In this document: in pieces, positions 32,078 to 39,680 of the stretch | How positions within the stretch are numbered: position 1 is the first letter of the stretch | How the letters are laid out: every line of letters begins with the position of its first letter | Made by a program: the position numbers and the translations under genes | DNA from: Streptomonospora alba | Lineage (GTDB): Bacteria; Actinomycetota; Actinomycetes; Streptosporangiales; Streptosporangiaceae | Direction: 5' to 3' | NCBI RefSeq assembly: GCF_000826685.1 | Contig: NZ_JROO01000062.1 | Location: forward strand, 1-50,006 | Length of the DNA stretch: 50,006 bases | The notes under the pieces: model-generated | What the model was told of the DNA's origin: nothing | What the model saw: the letters and a program-made list of their open reading frames with translations, nothing else | Databases searched by the model: none

Positions 32078-33145
32078 TCAGCGAAGGCGGCCCGCGGCCG
32101 CGCGGCCGTTCTTCGGCAGCGCCCCGACCGGGGATCGGCGCTCGGGTTCCGGCGCCTCCGTGACCGCGGGGTCCTGCGGCCGGTCCCCGGTGCGGCGACG
32201 CTCGGCCCCTCCCAGCGGCAGCAGCGCGAATACGCCCGGCAGAGCAGCGACCAGGGCGAGCACCCCGTAGACCACCGCGGCGCTCAATCCGGTCCCGGCT
32301 CCGAGGCCGACGGCGGCGAAGCCGAGCGCGGCAGCGGACTCCCGCGGTCCCCAACCGCCGACGCCTACGGGGACGCTCATCGCCACCAGCGCCAGCAGCA
32401 GCGGAGGCAGCAGCACGACCACGGGAGCGTCGGTGCCCGCGACCCGCGTCGCCACGACGAACAGGGAGAGGTGCCCGGCGAGCCCGGCCGCTGACAGCAG
32501 CGCGACGGCCGGCCATCGCCTGCGCGTCAGGACGGCCGAACGCGCTTCGGCCGCCCACGCCCGCGCTCGGTGCAGCCGGCGCCGACCGCCCGCCGAGCGC
32601 AGCAGCCACACCGTCGACGCGCCGATCGCCGCCATGAGCAGGGCGGACGCCACGGCCGCCGCCTCGGCTGAGGGCAGCGCCCGTGCGGCGGCGGTGAGCA
32701 GTTCGGGCCGGAGAATCAGCACGGCCACGGCGGCGGCGATCAGCACCGCCTGCCCGGCGGCGCGTTCGAGCACCACAGCGCGTACCGCCCGCCCGGCGGA
32801 CCCGGGGGGTTCCTCCACGTGGACACGGCGACCGTGCTCGAACGCACGGTGCACGTCGCCGAGGACGCCCGCCGGCAGCACCGCGTTGAGCAGCAGCGCT
32901 CGATAGTAGTCGGCGACGGCCCGCGGCAATCCCAGCCGCAGCCCCATACCGCGGGCCACGACGACCCACCGCCCGGCCGAGGCGAGCGTCGTCGCCATCC
33001 CGATCCCCACCGCGGCGAGCAGGGCGGGACCGTCGATCATCCCCAGCCCGCGCACGAACGGCTCGGCGCCCAGGGTCCGTGCCAGCAGCCCCAGCACGGC
33101 GACGCCCAGCAGCACCCGCACCCAGGGCCCGATCGCGCGCATCAT
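32078..33145 (-). CDS. LPG synthetase TM-region/UPF0104-like membrane protein (flippase-type)
   Basis: A 355-residue protein with seven to eight hydrophobic helices, of the lysylphosphatidylglycerol-synthetase transmembrane family (UPF0104/AglD-like). Conserved features: ADYYRALLLNAVLPAGVLGD in the second quarter, a conserved VLERAAGQ segment, and SVPVGVGGWGPRESAAALGF near the end of the membrane part, all marks of this family. The last 45 residues are hydrophilic. Such proteins are membrane partners in lipid-linked or glycan pathways, some proposed to move lipids across the membrane. Tandem ATGs follow GGGGGGAGG directly, so the second (33142) may be the true start. It is the last gene on the minus strand of the glycosyltransferase/methyltransferase set. 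Confidence 0.88.
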   Translation of the reverse strand: MMRAIGPWVRVLLGVAVLGLLARTLGAEPFVRGLGMIDGPALLAAVGIGMATTLASAGRWVVVARGMGLRLGLPRAVADYYRALLLNAVLPAGVLGDVHRAFEHGRRVHVEEPPGSAGRAVRAVVLERAAGQAVLIAAAVAVLILRPELLTAAARALPSAEAAAVASALLMAAIGASTVWLLRSAGGRRRLHRARAWAAEARSAVLTRRRWPAVALLSAAGLAGHLSLFVVATRVAGTDAPVVVLLPPLLLALVAMSVPVGVGGWGPRESAAALGFAAVGLGAGTGLSAAVVYGVLALVAALPGVFALLPLGGAERRRTGDRPQDPAVTEAPEPERRSPVGALPKNGRAAAGRLR

Positions 33146-33484
33146 CCTCCCCCCTGCGGAAGATCCGCCTGCCGGTGTGCCGGTGTGCCGGTGCGTCTGC
33201 GCCCAGTCGGCAGCCGGTGACGATTCACTGCCTTCCTACCCGTATTACTCGCCGAGGCGCAGTAGGCACCAGCGGCCCACGCCGTCGAGCGGGGGCGGAG
33301 CCCCTGCGTGCGTCGGTCGGTGCGGTGGGCGGACGGCCACCCCATGAGGCGGCGAGGACGGCGGGAGCCGCGGCCCTTTGATATCGGTTCCGGCGGCGTG
33401 GGCGGGGGCGTGCGACAGGGACGCACGGGTGTTCCGCAGCGCGCACCGCTACATCTGGGCGCCCTCACGGTGCGGGGTGACGCG
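33146..33484. other. intergenic region within the glycan-type cluster
   Basis: 339 bases. Contains an 8-base tandem triplet GCCGGTGT-GCCGGTGT-GCCGGTGC at 33171-33194, 26 bases upstream of the flippase-like gene. The AT-richer stretch near 33235 may hold a promoter for that gene. No gene seen. Confidence 0.5.
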
Positions 33485-34372
33485 TCAGGGCGCCGCCGGC
33501 TGCTGCGGATCGGGAGCCGGTGGTGGGTCGCCCGGTCGAGCGGGGACCGCGAGGAGGTCGCGGTGGCCGATCCGGGCATGCAGGCGTCCCGCCGCGCACT
33601 GCTCCAGGCGTTGGTCCAGGTAGGCGGAAGCCGCGTCGGCCAGATCGGGGCGTTGCTCGACAGCGGCAGAGACCCGGCCGCGCAGCCACTCGGCCGTGAG
33701 CGCGGCGTCGTCGGCGCCCAGGCGCCACGGGCTGGGACGGTCGTGCACGCGCGCGCCGGAGCGCTCGAACGCGGCGGCGGTGACTGCGGGCGCGTCCGGG
33801 CCGAGGAGGCGCCCGCCCGCCGTGCCGCGGCGCTGGTGGGCGTCGAACGCGGTGGCGACCGCGCGGTCGAGCGGGTGTGCGGGCTCCAGCTCCACCCTGC
33901 CCTCCACGGACAGGGTCAGCAGGGCCGGGCATCCGGCTTCCGCGCACGCCCGCGCCAGGTCTGCCGCCTGTTCGGCGGTCAGCAGGTCCAGCAGCGCCGA
34001 TGCGGTGACCAGCGAAGCACCTGCCAGGTCGGCGGCGCTTAGCTGCGCCAGGTCGCCGATGCGGGGCTCCGCGGTGGTCGGGCCGCCGTCGGCGCTGTGC
34101 TCGGGCAGCCCCTCGCGGGCGTGGGCGAGCAGCCCGGGGTCCCGGTCGTACAGGACCCAGTGCTGAGGGCCTGCCAAGCGCGGTGCGAGCCAGCGCCCCA
34201 TCGCGCCGGTGCCGCAGCCGAGATCGACGACCACCAGCGGGCCGTCGGCCGCCGGCATGCGCAGGGCGGTCTTCAGCGGTTCGAGGAGTTCGGTGGAACG
34301 TGCTGCGGCGTCGGCGCCTTCCCGCAGTGCCAGCCAGTCCGGCGCGAACGCGCCGTTCTCGTGCGCGCTCAT
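33485..34372 (-). CDS. SAM-dependent methyltransferase in a glycosyltransferase operon
   Basis: A 295-residue methyltransferase. Motif I is VVVDLGCGTGAMGRWLAPRL near residue 47, then VLYDRDPGLLAHA with the acidic ribose ligand, then ASLVTASALLDLLTAEQ. The C-terminal 130 residues are helical and less conserved. It belongs to an actinobacterial group that I remember next to GT4 and pterin-synthase-like genes. The ATG at 34372 overlaps the stop of the glycosyltransferase gene by 4 bases (ATGA), so the two proteins are made together. Its substrate may be the glycosyltransferase product or acceptor (inference). Confidence 0.88.
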   Translation of the reverse strand: MSAHENGAFAPDWLALREGADAAARSTELLEPLKTALRMPAADGPLVVVDLGCGTGAMGRWLAPRLAGPQHWVLYDRDPGLLAHAREGLPEHSADGGPTTAEPRIGDLAQLSAADLAGASLVTASALLDLLTAEQAADLARACAEAGCPALLTLSVEGRVELEPAHPLDRAVATAFDAHQRRGTAGGRLLGPDAPAVTAAAFERSGARVHDRPSPWRLGADDAALTAEWLRGRVSAAVEQRPDLADAASAYLDQRLEQCAAGRLHARIGHRDLLAVPARPGDPPPAPDPQQPAAP

Positions 34373-35511
34373 CGCCGCTCCCGTTCCAGTCCTTGCAGTA
34401 CGGAGTCCATGCGCGCGGCCGCCTCCGTCCAGGATCGCAGGGACCTGCGGCGACGCCGCGCCGCGCTGCGCAACCGATCGCGCAGCGCGGCGGATCCGAG
34501 CCAGTCGTGCAGCGCCGACGCGAGCGCGGCCGCGTCGCCTGCGGGCACCACCATGCCCGGTATTTCCCTGCCAGGAGCCTCCCCGCCCGGTGCCTCCCCT
34601 CCCGCGGGCGTGCCCAGCGTGGACGGCAGTGCGCCCGCGTCGGTGGCCAGCACCGGGATGCCGCGTGCCAGGGCCTCGGTGACGACCATGCCGTAGGTCT
34701 CCCAGCGCGACGGCAGCACGGCCAGGTCGGCCGCCGCGTACGCGGCCTCCAGCGCCGCGCCGTCGAGCGGCCCGGCCAGGTGCACGCGGTCGGCGATGCC
34801 GTGCCGGGCGAGTGAGCGCCGTACCTCGGCGGCGTGCTCGGGTGCGCGGTCGGCGGGTCCGGCGCACTCGCAGGTCCAGTCCAGGTCGGTGATCGACGCC
34901 AGTGCCTCCACCAGCACGTCGTGACCCTTGCGCGGTGTCAGCGACGCGACGCACAGCAGCCGCGCGGCGCCGTCGGTTCCCGGCGCGAGCGGGGCGTGAT
35001 CGACGCCGGGCTCGACGGTGTGTGTCCGTGTGCCTTCGAGGCCGTGGTGGTCGGCCAGCCACCGTGCCGCCCACGGGCTTGTGGCGACGACCGCGTCGGC
35101 GGACCGCACAGCGGCGCGCTCCCGGGCGTCGAGGTCGGCCGCCTCCGGGCCGCTCAATCCCGTCTCGGCCGCCAGCGGGAGGTGGACGAGGACGGCGATG
35201 CGCAGGCGGCGGGCCTGTGCTGCGGTGATCTCGGGGACTCCGCAGCACACCAGGCCGTCGGCGAGTACGAGGGAGCCGTCGGGCAGCGCCGCGAGGGACT
35301 CGGCCAGCCGGGCGCGGGCGGAGGGGGCGGGACGGGGCCAGGTGCCCGGCACGGTGATCTCGGCGACCGGCCGCCCCGCCGCCGTGAGCCCGCGGCACAT
35401 GCGGCGGTCGTAGACGTCGCCGCCGCTGGGGGAGGCGGTGGCGCCGATCCCGCCGGGCAGCACGACGTGGACCGTGGAGGGGCGGTCGGCGTGCTCCCTC
35501 GTGGCGGTCAC
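34369..35511 (-). CDS. GT4-type glycosyltransferase
   Basis: A 380-residue GT-B glycosyltransferase of family 4. The N-terminal acceptor domain starts with a glycine-rich loop ([20 protein letters not shown]). The donor domain shows [20 protein letters not shown], then [20 protein letters not shown] with the family's E-x7-E nucleotide-sugar motif, then IPVLATDAG. An insertion of two APGGE-type repeats ([16 protein letters not shown]) sits in the loop before the last conserved segment and is probably disordered. The GTG at 35511 overlaps the upstream gene's stop (GTGA). Retaining transfer from a nucleotide sugar to an unknown acceptor is expected, at the inner membrane face. Confidence 0.9.
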   Translation of the reverse strand: MTATREHADRPSTVHVVLPGGIGATASPSGGDVYDRRMCRGLTAAGRPVAEITVPGTWPRPAPSARARLAESLAALPDGSLVLADGLVCCGVPEITAAQARRLRIAVLVHLPLAAETGLSGPEAADLDARERAAVRSADAVVATSPWAARWLADHHGLEGTRTHTVEPGVDHAPLAPGTDGAARLLCVASLTPRKGHDVLVEALASITDLDWTCECAGPADRAPEHAAEVRRSLARHGIADRVHLAGPLDGAALEAAYAAADLAVLPSRWETYGMVVTEALARGIPVLATDAGALPSTLGTPAGGEAPGGEAPGREIPGMVVPAGDAAALASALHDWLGSAALRDRLRSAARRRRRSLRSWTEAAARMDSVLQGLERERR

Positions 35512-35906
35512 AGTGCGCGCTCGTAGGAGGCCCAGGCGACGTGCGACTCGTGCAGCGTGACCGAGATCCGCTCCAGGCCGCGGGCGCCCTCGCCGAGGCC
35601 GCCGCCGGCGACGCGCTCGGCCAGCCGGTCGGCGACGACCTTGGCGAGGAACTCCGTTGTGGTGTTGACCCCCGCGAAGGCGTGCTCGTCGTCGAGGTTG
35701 CGGTAGTTCAGCTCGCTGAGGACGGCGCCCAGCTCGCCGGCGGCCAGGCCGATGTCGACGACGACGTTGTCGGCGTCCAGCTCGGCCCGGTGGAAGGAGG
35801 CGTCGACGGTGAACGTGGCGCCGTGCAGCCCTTGCGCCGGCCCGAACATCTCGCCGTGGAAACTGTGGGCGACCATGAAGTGGTCGCGGACGGTGACCCT
35901 GAACAT
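35508..35906 (-). CDS. 6-pyruvoyltetrahydropterin synthase/QueD-like protein lacking canonical active site
   Basis: A 132-residue T-fold protein of the PTPS/QueD family by overall pattern: N-terminal [25 protein letters not shown] and a final [11 protein letters not shown]. Yet the key residues differ. The catalytic Cys of CxxLHGH is Ala24, the LHGH zinc His is Ala30 (LHGA), and the catalytic Asp-His of LDH is Asn67-Tyr68. Only His14, His28 and Glu120 remain. It is therefore not a standard 6-carboxytetrahydropterin or 6-pyruvoyl synthase; it may bind or convert a related pterin or a different compound. The ATG at 35906 has GGAAGG 8 bases upstream. It is first in a coupled operon with GT4 and a methyltransferase. 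Confidence 0.87.
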   Translation of the reverse strand: MFRVTVRDHFMVAHSFHGEMFGPAQGLHGATFTVDASFHRAELDADNVVVDIGLAAGELGAVLSELNYRNLDDEHAFAGVNTTTEFLAKVVADRLAERVAGGGLGEGARGLERISVTLHESHVAWASYERAL

Positions 35907-36045
35907 GCCTGCATCCTTCCCCGCGCAGCCGCCCGCTGCGCTCGCCGAGAGGGCCTTCGTGCGCCGAGGCCGCACCGGAGGCGCCGACACCGAGGGCGGC
36001 CGCACGCCCTCGACGCCGGAGTCCGTTCAGCCCCGCACACCCGGC

Positions 36046-36432
36046 CTAACGGAGCTCACCGCTGATCACCCACAGGTGTCCGAACGGGTCTTTCACCCTG
36101 CCCTGGCGCTTGCCGTACGGGCGGTTCTCGATCGGGACGACAAGCTCCGCCCCCAGTCGGACCATGCGGTCGGCCGTCGAATCCGGGTCGGCGACGTGGG
36201 CCGTGATGAGGACGGGCGATCCGCCCACCGAACGGGGATCGTGCCATCCCCACTCGGGGACGCTCTGCGCCAGCGCGAAGACGGCCGATCCCAGCGTGAG
36301 TTCCGCGTGGTTCACGACGTCCCGGTCGTCGGCCGTTCGGAAGCTCAGTGCGGCTCCGAGAGCCCGGGTGTAGAAGTCGATGGCCGCGTCGGCGTCGGAC
36401 ACGAGCAGTTTCGGGTGGAATTCGCTGTTCAT
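36046..36432 (-). CDS. glyoxalase/VOC family protein, PhnB-like
   Basis: A 128-residue vicinal-oxygen-chelate protein with the two beta-alpha-beta-beta-beta repeats expected. The first opens KLLVSDADAAIDFYTRALGA; the second holds HVADPDSTADRMVRLGAELVVPIENRPYGKRQG and ends KDPFGHLWVISG, a form found in PhnB/YdeP-type proteins. Function in this group is uncertain (resistance or metal-dependent conversion of a small molecule). The ATG at 36432 (MNSEFHPKL) is used. The next gene upstream encodes an AraC regulator in the same direction 10 bases away, so the two form a small operon inserted between genes of the glycan-type cluster. Confidence 0.87.
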   Translation of the reverse strand: MNSEFHPKLLVSDADAAIDFYTRALGAALSFRTADDRDVVNHAELTLGSAVFALAQSVPEWGWHDPRSVGGSPVLITAHVADPDSTADRMVRLGAELVVPIENRPYGKRQGRVKDPFGHLWVISGELR

Positions 36433-36442
36433 ACCTCGATGA

Positions 36443-37243
36443 TCACGGGAGCGGGCGCCCCCGGCCTTGTAGATTTCGGCCTTCTTCCGCCAGCCATGCG
36501 GTCGGCGTCGTCCGCATGAGGTCGGCGAAGTCCCGCACGAGGTGGCTCTGGTCGTGGTAGGCGCTCTCGGCGGCGATCCGGGCCCAGGATCCGGCCCCGT
36601 GGTCGGCCCGGCTGATCGCCGCCGACAAGCGCGCGACGCGTGACGCGAACTTCGGGCCGATCCCCAGCGCACGCCGCATCACGTAGCGCAGGCGGCGCGG
36701 GCTGAGATGTGTCCGGCGCGCCAGTTCCTCCACGGACATCCGCCCGCGATGCACTCCGATGATCTCCAGCGCTGCGAGGGCGTCTTCGGACACGGCAGCG
36801 TGCTCGGCCCGTTCCAGGTGTTCGAGGAGGCGGCCGCGCATGAGCGCCTCGCGCAGGCCGAGCGGGTGGTCGGCCAACTCCGCGCTCAACCGGCCGACCC
36901 ACGGCAGGAGGGCGTCGGCGCTGACCCCGCCGGCGTCCACTTCGCCGGGTGGTACACCGGTGAGACGCTGCATCGCCGCGGGGGAGAGGTCGACGTACAC
37001 CGTCGGCTGGTCGGACCGCAGCGTGAGGGACGGCGTAGCCACTCCGGGCCGCATCAGCCCGGCGACCACCGCCTGCATGTTCCGCACGCGCCCGTCGTAG
37101 CGCATTTCGATCGGAGCGCCCAGGCTGACGACGAGCCGCGCGGACAGGGCCGGGACGGCCCGGTGCACGCGCGGTGGACCGACGTGCTCACTGGCGGCGA
37201 CCACGCCGACGCCTGCCGCATGCGATGCCTTGCGCAGGTCCAC
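36443..37243 (-). CDS. AraC family transcriptional regulator
   Basis: A 266-residue regulator. The first 165 residues are a beta-rich sensing domain. The C-terminal 90 residues hold the two AraC HTH motifs: SVEELARRTHLSPRRLRYVM and, after ALGIGPKFASRVARLSAAI, the second ending AAESAYHDQSHLVRDF. The terminal LMRTTPTAWLAEE is typical. The GTG at 37243 is a choice by length; upstream codons are Arg-rich and the ribosome-binding site is weak. It is followed 10 bases on by the VOC gene, which it likely controls. Confidence 0.87.
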   Translation of the reverse strand: MDLRKASHAAGVGVVAASEHVGPPRVHRAVPALSARLVVSLGAPIEMRYDGRVRNMQAVVAGLMRPGVATPSLTLRSDQPTVYVDLSPAAMQRLTGVPPGEVDAGGVSADALLPWVGRLSAELADHPLGLREALMRGRLLEHLERAEHAAVSEDALAALEIIGVHRGRMSVEELARRTHLSPRRLRYVMRRALGIGPKFASRVARLSAAISRADHGAGSWARIAAESAYHDQSHLVRDFADLMRTTPTAWLAEEGRNLQGRGRPLP

Positions 37244-37299
37244 ACCTGCATTGTCCCACCGCCTGGTGACGTACCCTCGCCGCGGCCGTCGCCGTGGCT

Positions 37300-38286
37300 T
37301 CATCCCTCGGCGCCCGGGTAGGCGATGCGGTGGCACAGCGCGGCGAGTTCGCCCTCGGCGAGGCGGGGGAGCACCTCGGGCAGCTCGGCGAACGCGCTCT
37401 CGCCGGTGATCAGCGCGTCGAACCTGGCGTCGGCGAGGAGGCGCAGGGCCAGTCGCATGCGCCGGGCGAACCCGCCTCTGCCGCGTGTCGCGGGCGAGAC
37501 GGTGCCGACCTGGCTGGCGCGCACCGTCAGGCGGCGCGAGTGGAAGTCCTCGCCCAGCGGGAGGCTGACGCGGCGGTCGCCGTACCAGCTCAGCTCCACC
37601 ACGGTGCCCTCCGGGGCCAGCAGTTCCAGCGACCGGGCCAGCCCTGCCTCGGTCGCGCTCGCGTGCACCACGACGTCGCAGTCCGCGGCGGCCTCCTCGG
37701 GGGCGGCGAATCCGACGCCGAGCGCCGCGGCGGTGGCGGAACGGGCGGGATCGGTGTCGACCAGCTGCACCCGCGCGCCGGGCAGTCCGGCCAGCACCCC
37801 GGCCGCCGCGCAGCCCACCATCCCGCCGCCCACGACGGCGACCCGGTCGCCGACCAGCGGCGCGGCGTCCCAGGCCGCGTTGACGGCGGTCTCCAGCGTG
37901 CCGGCCAGCACCGCGCGCCGGGCCGGCACGTCCTCGGGCACCGGGGTGACCGCGTCGGCGGGGATCGTATAGCGCGTCTGGTGCGGGTAGAGGCAGAAGA
38001 CGGTGCGTCCGAGCAGCTCCGGCGGCCCTTCCTCGACGCGGCCGACGTTGAGGTAGCCGTACTTGACCGGGCCGGGGAACCCGCCGTCCTGGAAGGGCGC
38101 CCGCATGGCCTGGTACTGGCTCTGGGGGACGCCGCCGCGCCAGACCAGCGCCTCGGTGCCGCGGCTGACCGCCGAGTAGCGGGTGCGCACCACGACGTCG
38201 CCGGCGCCGGGCGGTGGGAGTTCGGCGTCCCGGATCGCGCCGGTGCCGGGTTCGGTGATCCAGAAGGCCGATGCCGAGCGCGCCAC
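37300..38286 (-). CDS. MDR-family (zinc alcohol dehydrogenase-like) oxidoreductase
   Basis: A 328-residue medium-chain dehydrogenase. The N-terminal half has the GroES-like fold with RYSAVSRGTEALVWRGGVP in place of the usual Cys-containing zinc loop; I find no catalytic-zinc ligands in the standard positions, so zinc dependence is doubtful. The Rossmann part holds VAVVGGGMVGCAAAGVLAGL and VQLVDTDPARSATA. Relatives often sit with PTPS-like and CDP-alcohol phosphatidyltransferase genes, from memory. GTG at 38286 with GGGAGG 4-5 bases upstream is chosen; the frame before it is not protein-like. It is divergent from the phosphatidyltransferase gene by 103 bases, so they share a promoter region. 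Confidence 0.87.
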   Translation of the reverse strand: MARSASAFWITEPGTGAIRDAELPPPGAGDVVVRTRYSAVSRGTEALVWRGGVPQSQYQAMRAPFQDGGFPGPVKYGYLNVGRVEEGPPELLGRTVFCLYPHQTRYTIPADAVTPVPEDVPARRAVLAGTLETAVNAAWDAAPLVGDRVAVVGGGMVGCAAAGVLAGLPGARVQLVDTDPARSATAAALGVGFAAPEEAAADCDVVVHASATEAGLARSLELLAPEGTVVELSWYGDRRVSLPLGEDFHSRRLTVRASQVGTVSPATRGRGGFARRMRLALRLLADARFDALITGESAFAELPEVLPRLAEGELAALCHRIAYPGAEG

Positions 38287-38389
38287 GTTTCCTCCCGGCC
38301 GGTGTCGGGCGACGCTGGGTACGATACCCGGTACGTGGGGCCTCGGCCCGGCGACGGGGCGCGGGTGTTCAGCGGGGAAGGCTGCACTG

Positions 38390-39280
38390 ATGCGGGCTGT
38401 AGGGGAGAGCGACCGGCGACGCGGTGCCGGCGGTGCGGCGGGTGCCGGTCCGCGTATCCGCGAGGCGGCGGTATCGGTCGGACCCGCGCTGGCGCAGATC
38501 GCGGCCGGACCGCTGCGGCGCTGCCGACGCGCCCAGACCACCGCGGCTCTGGCGTCGTTCGCGCTGCTGGCCGTGCTGTCCGCGGCGACGGGGATGACGT
38601 CGGCGGGGCTGCTGGCGGGGACGGTCTGCATCGTCGGCACCTGGAGCCTCTACACCGCCGCCCAGCGGCGCCGCAGCCGGGGACCCGCGGGCCCGGCGGA
38701 CGCGGTGACGCTGGCGCGCAGCGGACTGATCGCGGGTGTGGCCGCGCTGGTGGCCGAAGGGCTGGTCTCGCCCGGTGCGGCGCCGAACTGGCTGCCGGCC
38801 GCCCTCGCCGCGGTGGCGCTGGTACTGGACGCCGTGGACGGGGCGGTCGCCCGGCGCACCGATACGGCGTCGGCGCTGGGCGCGAGGTTCGACATGGAGG
38901 CCGACGCGCTGCTCCTGCTGGTGCTGAGCGTGCACGTGGCGGCGGCGGTGCTGGGCTGGTGGGTGCTGGCGATCGGCCTGCTGCGCTACCTCTTCGCCGG
39001 TGCGGGGCTGCTGGTTCCGCGCTTGCGCGCCCCGCTCCCGCCCTCCGACGCACGCAGGGCCGTCGCCGCGCTGCAGGGGATCGCGCTGGTCGCGGTCACC
39101 CCGGCGGTGCTGCCGTACGGGGTGGCGACGGCGGTGGCCGGGGGTGCGCTGGCGCTGCTGCTGTGGTCGTTCGGACGCGACACCGTGCGGCTGCTGCGGG
39201 CGGGGAGAACCGGTGGCAGAGGCGGAAACATGCGCGCGGGCGCCGTACCCTGCGGCCCCTCAGACTCCGCCCGCCTGTGA
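38390..39280 (+). CDS. CDP-alcohol phosphatidyltransferase family protein
   Basis: A 296-residue integral membrane enzyme with an intact CDP-alcohol phosphotransferase signature: DAVDGAVARRTDTASALG followed by ARFDMEAD, fitting D-x2-DG-x2-AR-x8-G-x3-D-x3-D exactly. Six or more transmembrane helices surround it. It condenses a CDP-linked alcohol (usually CDP-diacylglycerol) with a second alcohol to form a phosphodiester; the acceptor is unknown. About 50 hydrophilic residues precede the membrane part. The ATG at 38390 has GGGGAAGG 8 bases upstream. Its divergent neighbour is the MDR dehydrogenase, and the GT4/methyltransferase/pterin-like genes lie beyond, suggesting a joint product. Confidence 0.92.
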   Translation: MRAVGESDRRRGAGGAAGAGPRIREAAVSVGPALAQIAAGPLRRCRRAQTTAALASFALLAVLSAATGMTSAGLLAGTVCIVGTWSLYTAAQRRRSRGPAGPADAVTLARSGLIAGVAALVAEGLVSPGAAPNWLPAALAAVALVLDAVDGAVARRTDTASALGARFDMEADALLLLVLSVHVAAAVLGWWVLAIGLLRYLFAGAGLLVPRLRAPLPPSDARRAVAALQGIALVAVTPAVLPYGVATAVAGGALALLLWSFGRDTVRLLRAGRTGGRGGNMRAGAVPCGPSDSARL

Positions 39281-39361
39281 CGGCGGCCGATCGAACGCCC
39301 GGCCCCACGTGCCGGGAGCGTCCCCGTGGCCGGTCGGCACGGACCGTGCGCTCCGGCCGTC

Positions 39362-39592
39362 TCAGGGGCCCTTGTCCGCGCCCGACTCGGGCTCCTCCAG
39401 CTCGGAGCGCGTCTCGGTTTCGTCCTCCGCGCCGCTGTCCGCCTCGAAGGAGGTCGGGACTCCGGTCCCGGTCACCCTGCGCCCCTCGGTACGGGCCTGC
39501 TCCCGACTCTGTGCCTCCTCGTCCTCGCGCAGCACCGGAGCGTACTCGCGATCATGGGGCTCTTCCGGCTCGTGGCCGAGCGGTTCCGACAC
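39362..39592 (-). CDS. small acidic protein of unknown function
   Basis: A 76-residue very hydrophilic protein, rich in Glu, Asp, Arg and Ser (it starts MSEPLGHEPEEPHDREYAPV and ends EEPESGADKGP). It has no membrane segment, no cysteine, and is likely disordered. The GTG at 39592 follows GAAGGGGGAACC, a good ribosome-binding site, which is the main reason to call it a gene. I do not recognise it. Confidence 0.55.
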   Translation of the reverse strand: MSEPLGHEPEEPHDREYAPVLREDEEAQSREQARTEGRRVTGTGVPTSFEADSGAEDETETRSELEEPESGADKGP

Positions 39593-39680
39593 GGTTCCCC
39601 CTTCCCTCCACACCGCTGTGGATGCAGAACACCGACGACACACCGCTACCCGCGGGCGGGCGCGGAATGCGGAACCCCGC

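Noticed and set aside
33171-33194. CRISPR-like short repeats
   Set aside because: Only an 8-base unit three times in direct tandem, with no spacers; no CRISPR array or cas gene is visible in the window.
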